NCBI RefSeq assembly: GCF_008831285.2
Contig: NC_045141.1
Span: 15,984,106 to 16,044,105 of the forward strand
From: Nymphaea colorata
Lineage: Eukaryota > Streptophyta > Magnoliopsida > Nymphaeales > Nymphaeaceae
Direction: 5' to 3'
Length of the DNA stretch: 60,000 nucleotides
Below, in pieces: positions 1-12,755 of this stretch. Made by a program: the position numbers and the translations under genes. The notes beneath the pieces are model-generated. The model did not search any database, was not told the DNA's origin, and saw nothing but the letters and a program-made list of their open reading frames with translations. Position 1 is the stretch's first letter; each line of letters begins with the position of its first letter.

Positions 1-293
1 CCCAGCTTCAAGGCCTCGACGGCAGCCACCACATCCGACAGCAACTCGCGCAGATCCACCGCTCCCTTTTCCGCGGCCCTCCGGTGGACGACCACCGCGT
101 CGGAAACTACTGCCCGGACCATCGTCCTCTTGGAGTCACCTCCCGTGGCGCACTTTCCTGAGTTCCTCCCGTCCAAGCCCGACGCTCTCACCGGAAACCT
201 GAGCATGGAGTGGGCGGACGAGGGGGAAGCGGATGCAGGGGACAGATCCATCTGCACCGTCCTGCAAGAACGGAGCACTCTAGTTGCCACCAT
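1..293 (-). CDS. partial N-terminus of an unrecognised protein (runs off left edge)
   Basis: An open frame on the minus strand starts at ATG 293 (MVATRVLRSCRTVQMDLSP) and stays open for 97 codons to the window edge. The segment is clearly more GC-rich than its surroundings, with codon use like the NPH3 gene at 18-19 kb. The first 50 residues are rich in Ser, Arg and Ala with few acidic residues, as in organelle transit peptides. The next part (VDLRELLSDVVAAVEALKLG) looks helical and amphipathic. A TATA-like box lies about 100 bp upstream. I do not recognise a family, so no function is given. The overlapping plus-strand frame at 130-411 is treated as a shadow because it lacks these supports. 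Confidence 0.5.
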   Translation of the reverse strand, partial: MVATRVLRSCRTVQMDLSPASASPSSAHSMLRFPVRASGLDGRNSGKCATGGDSKRTMVRAVVSDAVVVHRRAAEKGAVDLRELLSDVVAAVEALKL

Positions 294-395
294 GTTCGGC
301 AGCTCTCTTGCTAACGCCTTTTTCTTTGGTGTTCGGAAAATGGGGAGCTTCGATTTCCTTGCGTCGACCAAGAGGGAGCAGTCACAGCCGCTCCC

Positions 396-404
396 TCTTA
401 TAGG
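396..404 (-). promoter_or_regulatory. TATA-like box for the partial gene at 1-293
   Basis: The minus strand reads CCTATAAGAG here, inside an otherwise GC-rich segment. With initiation about 30 bp downstream, the 5' UTR would be roughly 75 nt before the ATG at 293. Spacing and orientation fit; there is no other evidence. Confidence 0.4.
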
Positions 405-712
405 CGCGTAGCCGGCGGAACTGGAGAGAAGATTCGGGGAGAATCTTTTGAAGGGCGAGGAGAATTCGCGTGTCTGACTGCACCGCCTCCCCGCCGTTCA
501 AACGGAGGAAGGTGGACGGAAAACTCGGGCTCCGCCTTCTTCTCCACTTGCCACCCATGTAGGTAACCCTACGTCCGATGAAATTTACATAAACGCCATT
601 CTCGTGCAACCATTTGCACTTGCTTGTCCCCAGTTTCGCCAGAAACTTCATAAACAAGGTAAAGTCGGACATAGTTCATTTACCAGGAAACTCAAATTCA
701 ATGGACTATTAA

Positions 713-919
713 TCTACCGACCTTTAACTAATTTATGTTTGGTTTCAACTGATTTTTTCATTTATTTTAATAGTTTGATTGAACTCTGCAGTAATCAACA
801 CTCTCACCAATTAAATATCTACCGACCTTTTAACTAATTTACGTTTGGTTTCGATTGATTTTTTCATTTATTTTAATAGTTTGATTGAACTCTGCTGTAA
901 TCAACACTCACCAATTCAA
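713..919. repeat. imperfect tandem duplication, about 104 bp x 2
   Basis: Two adjacent copies (about 713-816 and 818-919) both run from CTACCGACCTTT through a long shared stretch ending near ATCAACACTC. They differ by a few substitutions and small indels. No coding content. Confidence 0.85.
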
Positions 920-3309
920 TGATTGGTAATTTGATTGTCTGGATCACCATGAGCAGTTTCATCAGCTAAACTGGGTTACTGAATCATGGGCGAAATTTGA
1001 GCGGCTGCACTTAAAAAAACCAGTTTTAAAATATTCTTTTTAAGATGGTAAGAACATGAGTGCAAATTATGGGAATGAAAAAATCACACTTTTCCAAACT
1101 CTTAAATATGATACTTATATTTTCGAAGAGTGAGAGAATTATCCCAATGCTCGGTCAAGAAGAATTGAAACCCCTTCTTTCGTCTTACACTTTACATACT
1201 TAAAAATTGACGGCAGTGGCAATTCTGTTGTAATTTGTTTAAGCGGGGTCTATTACAGAAAGCCAAAGTTTCACGGTTGTTGGAGAAATTTCCTCACGCC
1301 ACGAGGGTCCCATTTCTGCGGGATGGGCCCGGGACTAATGTCGACCGAACAACGTGTCTCTCCATAGAACGTCCGCTTTAGTTCCCCCATTTGTTTTCGT
1401 CTTCGCGTCCGAAATAACCGGCACGGGAAAAAGTTGTCCACGGCGTCTCGACCTGCCTTGTGAAGAACGCAAGAAAACTTGGACCGTAAGATCCAAGAAG
1501 GCTCGCTTTTTTCACCTCCCGGACGGGACCCACTCGACTCGCCAGGCTGGAGCTTGACCCATTCCTCGCCGCTAGTTCGGCCACCGTCATGCGTTTGATT
1601 CCGACGCAAACCCCAGAAAAACATTTTGAACGAGGCATTCTTCTAAGCGGCCAAGTTACGGTTTTTGAGACTACGACAGGCTTTTAGGTAAAGAAAGACA
1701 TTTAATATGGCCCGGCTTGCTATTCATTTGTACACACCAATCTTCCTCATGGTGTTATTTTCGTCAGATCTCGTTTATGAATGTTAAATTATTGAGCTAA
1801 ACGAACATTCTGTGATCCAAAATCTCAAGGAACCATTTGGTAAATGGAACAATTGGTAGATGTTTCATGAACCTGCTTCAAAAATTAAGATAGATTCATG
1901 AATACTTAGTTTTAGTGTTTCGTGTCCAATTTTTTGAGATAGATTCATATAACATTTATAGAATATTCTCTAACAGACCCTAGTTTGTCATCTTTACTGT
2001 CACCGACATGCGATATGATTTTCTTGAGAGTAGGGTTGAGATTTTACACCTCCAAACAAGGGACAAAATCTCTCAACTCAGATATGGTTGATTTCCTCAA
2101 GTAAGAAGCTGAAGAAGAAACATGTAGATATATTTTTTAAGAACGTGAAGCAACTTCTAAAAACCATTCAATGAGTTGGTGCAAGTTGTGCAAGTAGCCT
2201 TTCAAAAGAATAATGGCCACAATATAAAATAAAATTATAGCACCAAAGACAAGTTACAATAACAAGCTCCACAAGGCACGCATAGACATGATGAAGTCTG
2301 AAGATAATGCCTCTCAGCATATTAGAGATGCCAGCCATGTGTTTGATGAGCAGAGAAACAGTCAGTTTTTTTTTTTTAGAAATTTCCACTTATGGACTCT
2401 TTTTTCTCTGATTATTTTTTAATTCCATTGAAAGGTTCACTCCCCTGTTTATTGCTACAATAACACAATAAAAAACAGCGCTCTCTTGTTCTTGTTCACA
2501 GTTAAATCAAGGAAGTTTGTACTTTTACACATTGTCCCTTAAAAAAAAAAAGTGTTGTTCATTTTTTCTTTAAGGCAATACGAAAGGCAGGCCTCCTTTG
2601 GCGGTTGTAGTTAAAACTGGTACCCATATCGGAAAAATAAAACATGTGAGGCTCATAATTGAAGTCATGGAAGACTAGATTTTTTTTTCTTTATGTCAAC
2701 TTTGGTCTGCTAGGACAAAAAAAAAAAAAAAGTGAGATCTTCTCGTTGTCGTTTAGCGTGAAAACCTCTAGATATTTCTTCCTCGCTACGTAGTGAAACC
2801 ATTTTCATTTCTTGTCATATGTGGAAAGTTGGAAATTTCATTTGTTTGGACATATTGAAATCAAGTTCAAGCAAAAAATTTTTGTAGAAAATTTCACCGG
2901 CTTGCATAATCAGGTCCTATAAGAACCCAGGCCCTCGAATTTCTAGTTTGGTGAATTCCAACCTGTCTCCTGTAAACATTGGTTTTTACACCAAAAGTTT
3001 AGGAACTTGATAACTATTCATGGAAACAATCCCCTTATAAACCATCTAAGATTTATGTAAATCCTCAATATCGGATTATAACTGTTTCAAAATGAAATAC
3101 TACACCCCTTAAGCCGCATGCATCCATACATATAAGATATTATATTTGAGTGTTAAATTGGGTTATGATATCAATTGCAACTCCTCGTTCTGCACCTAAA
3201 CTAAGCTTTTTTTTTATCATAAGAACTGAATCAAGCTTTCTTGCTTTCTTCCCGTTTCCTCCATGCTCAAAAATGTGGTAACAAGTAAGCTTGTTTATCT
3301 TTTTCTCTC
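920..3309. other. intergenic, no supported gene
   Basis: AT-rich sequence with several poly-A/poly-T runs (about 2367, 2540, 2715). A GC-richer island at about 1270-1625 carries overlapping short frames on both strands without recognisable domains. Nothing here supports a gene. Confidence 0.6.
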
Positions 3310-3412
3310 TTTTTTTTTTCTCTCCCTTTCGGGCTCGGGTTTTCCGAGTCGGGCCGAGCTCGAGCTTAGGTTTTGGATGTCGGGCTGAACCGAGCCCACC
3401 TCATTATCGGGC
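3310..3412. repeat. degenerate CTCGAGC-rich repeat
   Basis: A short stretch rich in CGGGCTCGGG, GGGCCGAGCTCGAGC and CCGAGCCCA words. The composition matches the longer CTCGAGCTCGACTCG elements at 23.4 and 35.1 kb, so it is probably a remnant of the same repeat type. No termini are visible. Confidence 0.4.
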
Positions 3413-4189
3413 GGAAGCTTATATCTCTCTTATGTATTGGGCTACATCATTGTCTCCCTGCTGTGAGGGTTCTGCCCTCGTCTTTAAACTCTTTTTTCAG
3501 TGCCAATGACATGTACCATGTGCGATTTCTAACAATTTTATCGCTTCATTATTGTGTTTAGATTCATATTTTATATGAGCCGACTTGTCTAAATGATCGA
3601 TTTTCTCATCATTTTTAGAGCAATATGAGTCAGGTGATGTGTGCATTGTGCTATGCCTTTGGTTTTTTGAATGACTAAAAAAACAGTGGTACTTTCTTTA
3701 CATTGTTCATTGTTTATATAATTATTATTTTAGTTGTTATTTTTATTTTTATATTATATTAAGGTTATTATAAACTTCAATAATTTTGATGAAAATGTTT
3801 CTTTACATTGTTCATTGTTTACGTACTTGTTATTTGACCGTTATTTGCACATAATGAGTTTTGTGGGCAGTAGTTAGCAAAAGTATGTCGGGTATGACAA
3901 AAATTTTAGAAACATAAAGCTTGGTTCCGAAATCATGTTTAAGAAAATTTGCAATCGGCAACGGCTGCAGTACAGGCCTGCAACTGGAGCTTCCCCTCCG
4001 GCTCTCCCCATTTGCCCCACGCCCGCTCGAGTGCAATAGAAGCTCCTTCTGTGTTGCATCCCTCTCCCTCCTTGCTGAACCTCACCTTCAGGTGCTTCTC
4101 TCGCTCTCTGCATTGCTGAATGTCGATGTCAATGTCACAGCTAAGGTTCGCCTGCCGAATCGTGCAACCATCTATCAAAAGGATGGTGA

Positions 4190-4440
4190 TGGCTATTCAC
4201 GACTAATTGCGAACTCACAAGATCGGCTTTTATGTCATTTCTGGCAATATTGAATACACACAGGAATTGTTCGACAAAATGCCTGACAGGGCTGTTGTCA
4301 CATGGTTCACGATAATAACTGGTCTACAGTCGTATTTTTGAATTTAGATGTTCATGAAAACGTGGAAAGCAAGGATGTTAAACTGGATGGTCTTGTGATG
4401 GTTAGTCTAATTCGATCAGTGTGATCAAGTTGGGCTTTGT
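4190..4440 (+). pseudogene. PPR-protein relic
   Basis: The frame from 4249 reads QELFDKMPDRAVVTWFTIIT, which matches the end of one pentatricopeptide repeat running into the next (consensus LFDxMPxRdVVTWnxmI). It stops at about 4340. After a frame change, 4374-4422 reads DVKLDGLVMVSLIRSV, again the PPR pattern of a residue run before an x-LG-x segment, and then stops. Stops and frameshifts within 100 bp show that no intact PPR protein can be made here. It is a small piece of a plant organellar RNA-editing or processing factor gene, duplicated or decayed. The larger open frame at 3921-4253 just upstream shows no PPR pattern. Confidence 0.6.
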
Positions 4441-7429
4441 ATTGAATTCAATTGTGGAAATTGTTAACTTTGAAATTTGATTACTGAAAAGTGTGATCGC
4501 GTGTATGGTAGGATTTAGGAACAGGTTGAAGATAGGAATCTGCAATTAAGGGGTTCAGAATAGTTATCCCGAACGCTTGGAGGCTGGAAAAGATGAAATT
4601 AGAAAGAATAACTAAAAACATGTTTATCATGGGAAAATTAATGCGGTCCTTGGAAAAAATATTTCACACTAAGAAGAATGGCGGAGAAGCACTGGAGAAA
4701 ACGTTGTAGGTTAGTCCAGAGTCCTCATCGACCAGATTATCTAACCGCCAAATAGTTTCACGAATCTTATTTGTGATGATGGGACATGAGCGTATAGCTT
4801 TACTTCGTCCTTGAATTAAAAAATGTAAGATGTTTATCATTCGTTTGATATCCAGGAGCTATAAATTTAATTTGTATCTGTCTGGTTTGAATTACCTCGT
4901 TGACAGATCAATTTGCTCATTTCCGCTTTGCTTTGAAGATAGATGTGGTTGGTTCGTTCTGATCAACAAGGACAATCATTTTACTTGCCGTCAAGGCGAT
5001 TTTTTTTTTATTTGTCAAATGAAGGCAGATTAATCCCTTGAACATGCCTAGGGAAGTTAAGGTGATTCCTTCTTTTAACTGCTAGTACATCATAGAAGAA
5101 GATATAATTAGCTTGCTGTAGACAGCTTCAAACTGTGGAACACAAGGGTCATCGAGTAGTAAGGTGTTAGCAGATACTCTGAGATATCTTGGAATATTGA
5201 AGTTTCCTTCAATGGTTCAAGATATATTTGTGGAATGGCGTTGGCATATTCTTCCTTTTCACAGTGTGCTTGAAACAGTGGATGGAGAGTGTAAAAACGC
5301 AGGATTGAGACACTTCACCTCATCCATACCTATGTCAAAACAAACACGTGACCGATTGTGTAAGATGGTCATGTTTCAACTTATTTTCACCATTATTTCT
5401 GTGTTCTGGGGTGCAACAGAAATTTTGGATCATGCTGATGCCCGTTGGGATGTGCTTGTTGCAGAGACCCTATCCTATATCTCTCAAACACACTATTAAA
5501 TCTGGTCTTATATGAATGATTGTAGAAGTGATGATCGAGCTGTTGAAAGAGATGATTTTGTTAAAATTCATATGATCTAATGAACTGTTGCCTTGGCAAA
5601 AACTTTCTAGAAGTTGTTGGGTTCCTGGAAAATAATAATACCAAAAAGGTAGATATTTGTGACCCAAGTGCAAATTTTGCAGCCAGCATGGGGTAGAATT
5701 CACGAGAGAGGAAGGTGGGTAGGGCACAACCATCTCTTTGCACATGCACACGCACACAAACGGACTCCCCTTTTCCTATGGTTGATGATTGTGTGTGTAG
5801 TGTTTTCTTTTTTTTCCTTTTTTGTGTGTGTGTGTGTGTTGTGGGGGGGTGGGTGGTGGGGGGGGGGGGGTGGGGTGGTGGTGGTGGAGATCCTTAGGAC
5901 TGGGATTAGATGGGCAAGGATTGGTGGTGGTCAGGGTGTGAGATTGCCCAACTCTAGGACACATATTTTACTTGCACATACCACCCTCAGTACTGGAATG
6001 CCACAAGTCTATGGAGCCTCAAAGCAAGTTTCATTTCTATGGTTTTGTGCATGGTTATTAATTATCTGCTTGTGACAAGCATCAGTATGTCAGAACAAGT
6101 TGGTCAAGTATTGGTTTTATGTCATTTTACCATATTCATTCTTGTCCTTTGCCAAGTTACAGCATTTTAATCGAAACAAATTATTTTTTGTATTCAGGTT
6201 AATGAAGAATAACTTGGTTGTTATTCACGGGAAACAATTAGATTTGTTCTTTTCCATGATTTTCCAGAACTTATGATTAATTGGCTGCTTGTCTGCAGAA
6301 CACTTAAGTGTGCTTGACAACCTAAATATCTAATGGATTTCATTTTGGGCAAATGCCATCCATCATTTATCAGTGGAGACATGTTGTTAGCATATCTCTC
6401 CAGTCTCCACATGAGTAGACAGTGGCTTCTACGATGTATAACACAGCACATGATGTGTCCTCGCAGACATTCACACACAAAAACACACACTCACTACTTG
6501 TGTTCCGTTTCTCCAGTCTCACCTAAAGGAATTAAAATCTGTCGAGCTAAGGTTTGACATCAAATATGATACTTTTCGAGTTTTACTATTCTGAATTTGA
6601 TTTTCTGCGAAGAGGCATCTCAGTACATGAACTAATAAACAAGTCTTCTATATTCGAATTCATTATATTGAAATATTATGAAGGCTAGAGAAAATCAAAT
6701 AATTTCTGGAAATGTGAAACGGTTGTCATATATGTGTATAACATGTCATAAGATTTCCAGCTGCACCAGCATGGAGTGCAGTCAGAGTGGATGTTCCTAA
6801 TGACATGGTTAAGATCCTCAGCATTCTTGAGCATTTTTGAAAATTTAATGATAATTTTGTCATTTTTTAAGCTTAGTATAAAAAAATACTCTGTGATTCT
6901 CAAAATATTGGCAGAAGAGTATTCTTGCAATAATATGATAATGTGTCACCATATTTTTGCAAGATTTTGGAAAAAGTTCCTCTAATAAATCTCGAATGTA
7001 GATTCAAACTTTTTTACCTTTGGAGAATCTTAGATCGATTGCTTGTTTTTGCAAGAAAGTAGCACAAGTCAAGCTACTGCCAATCAATGAAAATTACTTC
7101 ATATGTATTTTACTGTCTGCTTGTGTTCTCATTTTTTAAAAGTTTTTTGAGATTTTGGGCCCAAACTCATTTCTTAAGAAAATTCCATCAGAAAATATAC
7201 CAAGAAATTCCTGATTGACATGATGCGTGTAACTATGATTTGAATTATCAATATCGTAGTTAGTCCACTAGAGTTCGTAGTCTACTTTGTGACTGGCTTC
7301 CAGAAGTTGCTTACTTGCTGTTATTCATTGTCAATCTTTAGGCTTCTGATCTCTCATCAGATGGCATTCATACATTAGTTAGTGCATGGATGTTTGACAA
7401 TTTCTCTTGTTTGCTTTCTTGCATTTCAG
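4441..7429. other. intergenic; upstream region of the octanoyltransferase gene
   Basis: No gene recognised. Open frames at 5164-5499 and 5659-6075 have no visible domain, and the second runs through a TG/G-rich low-complexity tract. The sequence ending TTCTTGCATTTCAG at 7429 is a good 3' splice site directly before the first ATG of the next gene, so a 5' UTR exon may lie in this stretch. Confidence 0.5.
5823..5888 (+). repeat. TG microsatellite running into a G-rich tract
   Basis: A (TG)n run at 5823-5839 is followed by 5841-5888, which holds several runs of four or more G, including one of about 13, separated by T or GT. The G-run spacing would allow G-quadruplex formation on the plus strand. 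Confidence 0.85.
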
Positions 7430-9866
7430 ATGAATATGTTAAGTCTGGAACTTCATGGCTTTTCTCCTCTACATGCAAGTTATGATCATAAAAGCCACTC
7501 AAAAAGGCAACTATATGTGGCAGCTTTAGACAATGTGGTGAAGGATGAGAAGAATACTTCTAGAAGTGGTTGTGTGAGGAGAAGGTAGAACATCTGAATC
7601 CTAATGATTATATTTTTAGTGGCCATATCCATTATAATAGCTGCTACTGTTATACCTTTTGCTGTGAATTTCTTTTGTTAACCAAATAGATATTCAAAAT
7701 GAGATCGTTTTATGTTTTTTTCCTTCTCCCCTTGGCATTTTTCCCCCAGAAATTCGCCGTTGTTCCTTCCAAACATGCTCCTGTTGAGAGTCTCAGATCT
7801 CTTGAATGTCTCTTGATTGTTAAAGTGCTTGATTTGTTGGTTTTATTTAATTGACAATATAGTGAATTTTAAGTGATTCCAGAAAACAAGCTATACTAAC
7901 TCAGAACCTTTCTGTGAAACATTTTAGTTCTTAAAACATATTCTTGTTTATTGGTCTATGACTGCATCGTATCCTCTACTGCTGCTGTTTAGTATATCTG
8001 AGGAATGTCACAAATTGCATAATGCTAGTAACTGATGCTAAATTTTACGCTGGTTGAGGTCCTATAACTTAGAGACATCCTTGCCTGATAACTTTGGTGG
8101 ACTCTTACCTACCTAATGGGATGACTATTCTAACCATCAATAAAGTTAGATCATCAGTTACCATACATAGAAGAATTTCTTCTGTGGGTTTGTCATAGTC
8201 TGAGATCAATGTTGACGTCAAGGGGCTTGGCTCCCTAGTGATAGCCTGATTGAAAATATAAAAGGATGCAGGGCAACGGAACTCATTTTCTCAATTACTA
8301 TAATAGCTGAACTCCTTAGTCCTTATATTGTAGTAGCTTAGTCCTTATATTGTAGTAGCTACTGTCTGCCATATGATATTATCCTTTATGATACAAAACA
8401 TACTCCTGACTATTGTTGTTATTGTAGGTGTGAATGCTATGACTTGCACAACGAACTTATTCCTTACGACAGGGCATGGTTGTGGCAAAAATCAATAGTC
8501 CAGAAGAAGCAGAGTTTGATGGTGAATGACAAAGATGACTCAGACTTGGTCATTGTCCTGCAACATCCTTCAGTTTATACATTGGGCACTGGTAGCTCAG
8601 ATAAATTTTTGCATTTCAGCCTAGAGGATCCTCCATATGAAGTATACAGGACTGACCGTGGTGGCGAGGTTACATATCATGGTCCAGGGCAGGTATTTAT
8701 TCCAATGACTATTTACAAGAAACCCTATAAAAATAGTTGTATACAATCACAATTCACAAATGATTTTCAGTAACGGACTCCTTTGTAGCAATGATGAAGT
8801 TATAAGACATTCTCCTGCAAGGGTACCCATTACAACCTCCAGAAATAGCAATAATATATTTAATGTTGGAATCATTTTTTTTTAATCCAGAGAGAAGAAG
8901 TGGAAATAGTACCAAAACTATTCCACACCTCTTTTGTATTTTGGAAAATCTTCCATCCACTGCTTTTTTTACTAGTTTTTGAGTCCGTTGTGTGTGTTTA
9001 ATAAGATTTACATCCTAAGATTTTTCTTGTTGAAAAATCGCAGCAGTTTGTCAATCACCAAAAACTTGCAGATGAAAATCATTAATGCAAAATAAGTACC
9101 ATTGTTTAAGCTGCTCATTACTATATTATGGACTTGTTGTAGCTTGTTATGTACCCAATCATCAATCTGAGGTACCACAAGATGGATCTCCACTGGTATC
9201 TTAGATCACTGGAAGAGGTAATTATCCGAGTTCTGTCATCATTTTCAGTTAAAGCATCGAGGATTGATGGCTTAACCGGTGTTTGGGTTGGTATGTCTCT
9301 CTCTCTCTCTATCTCTCTCTCCCATGCATGCACACACACACTCACACATGTACATGCATGCACTAGATTTATATATGTACATATTGCATAAACTTTATTG
9401 CTGTCTTTCTTCTATGGTTACCAACCTTCTAACTGGCCATGACATCAAACTTTAGTGGTTACCTGTTAGGATAAGGCTTTGGTGAACCATTTCCTAGAAA
9501 GCTTAAGCAAGAGTTATGGCTATTTGATATATTCACTACTAACATACGGATTTGGGTATGTCTAATGTGACAGGCAATCAAAAGGTGGCTGCTATTGGTA
9601 TTCACGTGTCTAAGTGGATAGCTTATCATGGCCTGGCACTGAATGTTGCCACTGACCTCACTGCCTTCAGGCACATTGTTCCCTGTGGTATAAGCAACCG
9701 TGAAGTTGGCAGCCTCCAAGACATTTTGGGAGGATCTACTATATGTGACTCAGATGAGCTAATGAATATCACATATAAAGCTTTGCTTGAGGAATTCTGC
9801 GAGGTTTTTGAGTTTAACTTGCAGCCAAACGCTTCATATTTTGGGTCACTTCTAGTGGTAGATTAA
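7430..9866 (+). CDS. LIP2P: plastid octanoyltransferase (lipoyl(octanoyl) transferase, LipB family)
   Basis: Transfers octanoyl from acyl carrier protein to lipoyl domains of plastid 2-oxoacid dehydrogenases, the first step of de novo lipoylation; lipoyl synthase then adds sulfur. Exons read by eye are 7430-7584, 8428-8692, 9143-9290 and 9574-9866 (861 nt, 286 residues), all with GT-AG introns and continuous frame. The LipB core is visible: [18 protein letters not shown], the signature [12 protein letters not shown] across the exon 2/3 join, [17 protein letters not shown] with the catalytic-type Lys, and HIVPCGI with the catalytic-type Cys. Residues 1 to about 55 are Ser/Lys-rich and fit a transit peptide. 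Plastid rather than mitochondrial type is inferred from the N-terminal [13 protein letters not shown] region. The start is ATG 7430, directly after a splice acceptor, so a 5' UTR intron or an upstream coding exon is possible. Confidence 0.9.
9296..9362. repeat. CT and CA microsatellites in the third intron of the octanoyltransferase gene
   Basis: A (CT)n tract with one interruption begins six bases after the donor site. It is followed by (CA)n and CATGCATG/CATGTACATG palindromic words. Entirely intronic. Confidence 0.85.
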
Positions 9867-12605
9867 AGAATCTGATATGACCTGCGCTTGAAGACCTATC
9901 CTTTTCTAGTGTGAAGTGTGCACATGTATCCTCACATTTTTTGTGGTAAGTCAGAAGATCTTGCCTTTCTTAACAGAAGACATTTGGACAAGCTAAAGCT
10001 TGTTCCAAAAGATCTTCCACAGGAGTTACCTGTCCTCCATGCATTCTTGTCTTTGTGAAGGGGTTGAGACTCCTTCCTGGACTAGCTTCACACAAATGAT
10101 GGAGGTGGCACCAGTAATTGTTTGGTGACATGAAAGGCAACAAAGTAAATACAAATCCATGGATGACCCTGCCCGGTGAGTAGTTGTAGTGGCTTAGCGA
10201 AGACTAATTAAATTTTACTGGTTATTCAGCATTATCTGTTCAATCTTTATGAAGAACCAGTAACATGATTGATTAAAAATATGTTCACTAGATCCGTGGT
10301 GTCTGTCTCTCTTGGCAAGCAACAAAAAATGTGTAGATTTCATTGTTCTATGCTAATTTGGATTAGGCTCAGGCTCAAAACTGAATGTTCATGGTATAAA
10401 TGGATCGCCTCATTTGGGGAGATGTGGAACTCCGGAAACCAAAGCAGTTCCCAGGCATCTGAGCAGTTGGCGGAAGGTGGCAGAAGGCAAAGGCTTCTGT
10501 TTTCCTTTTCTCCTTTCTGTTGCAGAAGTTTTTAACCTAGTAGCATACTGTTTACAGTTTAAGAGCCTTTGTGTTTCAACCATGTAAAACAGTAAAAGCT
10601 TATCATCGTTGACTAAAGTTGATTTTTCACTTTTCATGCTCTCCCGAGGTCACAAACACATAAGCTGATTAATCTAGTAAATTACCAAGTACTGATGGTT
10701 TGAGTCACACCTGAGCAACAGAGAAGAAATTCAATTCCTCAGTTCGTCCTCTTTCTGCAGTATAATGTGGGTCCAACATATAATGCATACATGTGATTGA
10801 CTTTGCTTACATATATTTTTGTCGTCTGATTGGATTCAATTTGTGGATGATCGAATTATGATATGCTAAATCTAGAAATTATGATTTAGCCTTTTTTGTG
10901 CTTTTTCATGACATGGTACATGGCTGAGATGTGTTCCACTTAGCGGGTCCATTGGTAACAGGAAAACTGCAGCTAGAATTCAAATTGTAAACTGAGCTTT
11001 TTATTTCAAAACCTGATTTTGAAGTTTGCCTCTGTATAGAGTTGGACAGAATACAAGCTTTATCTGCAAAAACATGTTTTGTTGTTTTGACAAAATCCCA
11101 CGATATAGATGTAAATCCTTGAAAAATATACCTCACTTGTTCTCAAAGCACTAAAAAATCAATTGTGCATGAGAAAGTTGTGAAAATGTGACAAACTTAA
11201 ATAACATGGATTCCTAAAGGAAAAAGTGCAATTCAAAGGAATAATGCTCGTCTAACCTACCATGTGAATCATATTTTACAGTCAAAATTTCCCAAACGGC
11301 ATTAAGAAACTGAGAGTTTAGAGGATGCTGGATTTTGCGGAAGGTTGGGCTCTCGAATGCTGGCATTCACAATCAATGGCGTCACTACGTGAAGACATAG
11401 CACGCACACTTCCAATCCAACACGGTTCAGCTTGCACCAGGAATAGGGCCATGGGGTTTGAACTTTGAACCATGACTGCTTTACTAAAAACATGGCCCCG
11501 TCCTCAGGAACTTGCAGAAATGAAAATCGCTTAAGGTTGGACCCTAGATCACGAGGATCATCCAGCAGTCAAACCATCCGTATCATGTGATCCAAAATCT
11601 ATCTTTAAGTATCATTAGTTTTCAACTTCCTTTTTCTTTTTTCTAGGGTGAGTAGTTCTTCTCATGAGACTGAAGAGAGGCTGTCTCTTCCTTTTTGTGT
11701 TTCCTTCATATCCTGTGTTTATAGAGCATGTTTTAGAACCTTTTACGGTTCGGAGAAGTAGCACATTGGGTCGTAGCAATGACCATGGAATTTGCAACCT
11801 AAATCCATTTAAATAGACCGCCCTGCCACCCAGTCCGCTATAATACTAGCAATTAAGAAAAGAAAGACATAAGGCACATCGAGATCCTGTGCTAGATAGT
11901 GCAATAACATGAACCAATCTTTCCACCATGAAGGTACCCATTTGGTCACTGCATTCTATTTGAAGGTTAACTATTGAGACAGTTCTCCACGCTAGCTCTT
12001 AGCACTTTTTACCACTCCAATCATTCATCTCTGTTTCCTCGAGCCAAGAATGTCTCGCCTACCTCTTGTACCTGCTACAGGCCAAATTGGGGTTTTTTTT
12101 AAAGCCTCCATTTCCTTTCCCTGAATGACTGCCTGCCTTTACCTTATAGTTTAGAACTTTGTCTGAGCTATGATTCCAGATTCCAAGGTTTCCTACAAGA
12201 TACCTGTGAGCGAATGGGATGCCTAACATGTGATGACACCAAAAAGCTGGCACCACCCAACTTAATAATTGTTGGGAGCAGAGTACGTAGAGGAAATATG
12301 TCCTTGATGGTCCTTTTATGGTGATCAAGAGAGGGGAGGAATTCACTTTCATCTCTTTCATCATCCTCTGGTTTCGTGAAAATGAGTTTTATGTTACTAA
12401 AGATCGGATGAAACCTTTCTAAGTTGCGTCGACCAGGGCACCCAGCTGGGTAAGGAGGTGCAAGAGGAAGTCCTGAGCTATGGGTTTCTTCTGTCCATGG
12501 AAGGTAAACATGAAGAATTTGAACAATGAATTGAAAGGAAGTGCATGAAACTTTTGGGGGAAGTTGATTATCCAAAGTTTTTGATCCGAGGGTCTGATAT
12601 GATAA

Positions 12606-12755
12606 GGTGCTGTTTGGTAATGAGAACAGTAACAAACTGTTTTATATATGTGCCCCAAAAACGACACAGATGCATGAAGCATAGTTTTATGAATCTACTT
12701 CAATCTTAAAAGGTGAATTCATAAAACAATTAATGTTCAGATTGCCAAACACCCC
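12606..12755. mobile_element. short MITE-like element with terminal inverted repeats
   Basis: The 5' end GGTGCTGTTTGGTAAT is mirrored at the 3' end by ATTGCCAAACACCCC, giving imperfect inverted termini around a 150-bp AT-rich body. The GTGTTTGG-type terminus and size fit a non-autonomous DNA transposon, possibly hAT-like. No clear target-site duplication was found, so the superfamily is open. Confidence 0.5.

Noticed and set aside
130-411. 93-codon plus-strand frame in the GC-rich left end
   Set aside because: Antisense to the better supported minus-strand frame with TATA box; composition typical of a shadow frame.
1271-1624. 117-codon minus-strand frame in a GC-rich island
   Set aside because: No domain, no promoter or splice signals noted, competing frames of similar length on both strands.
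12059-12635. Long overlapping minus-strand frames, possibly a LINE gag-like relic
   Set aside because: Some Trp/Pro patterns are reminiscent of a LINE gag domain but no motif could be aligned with confidence.
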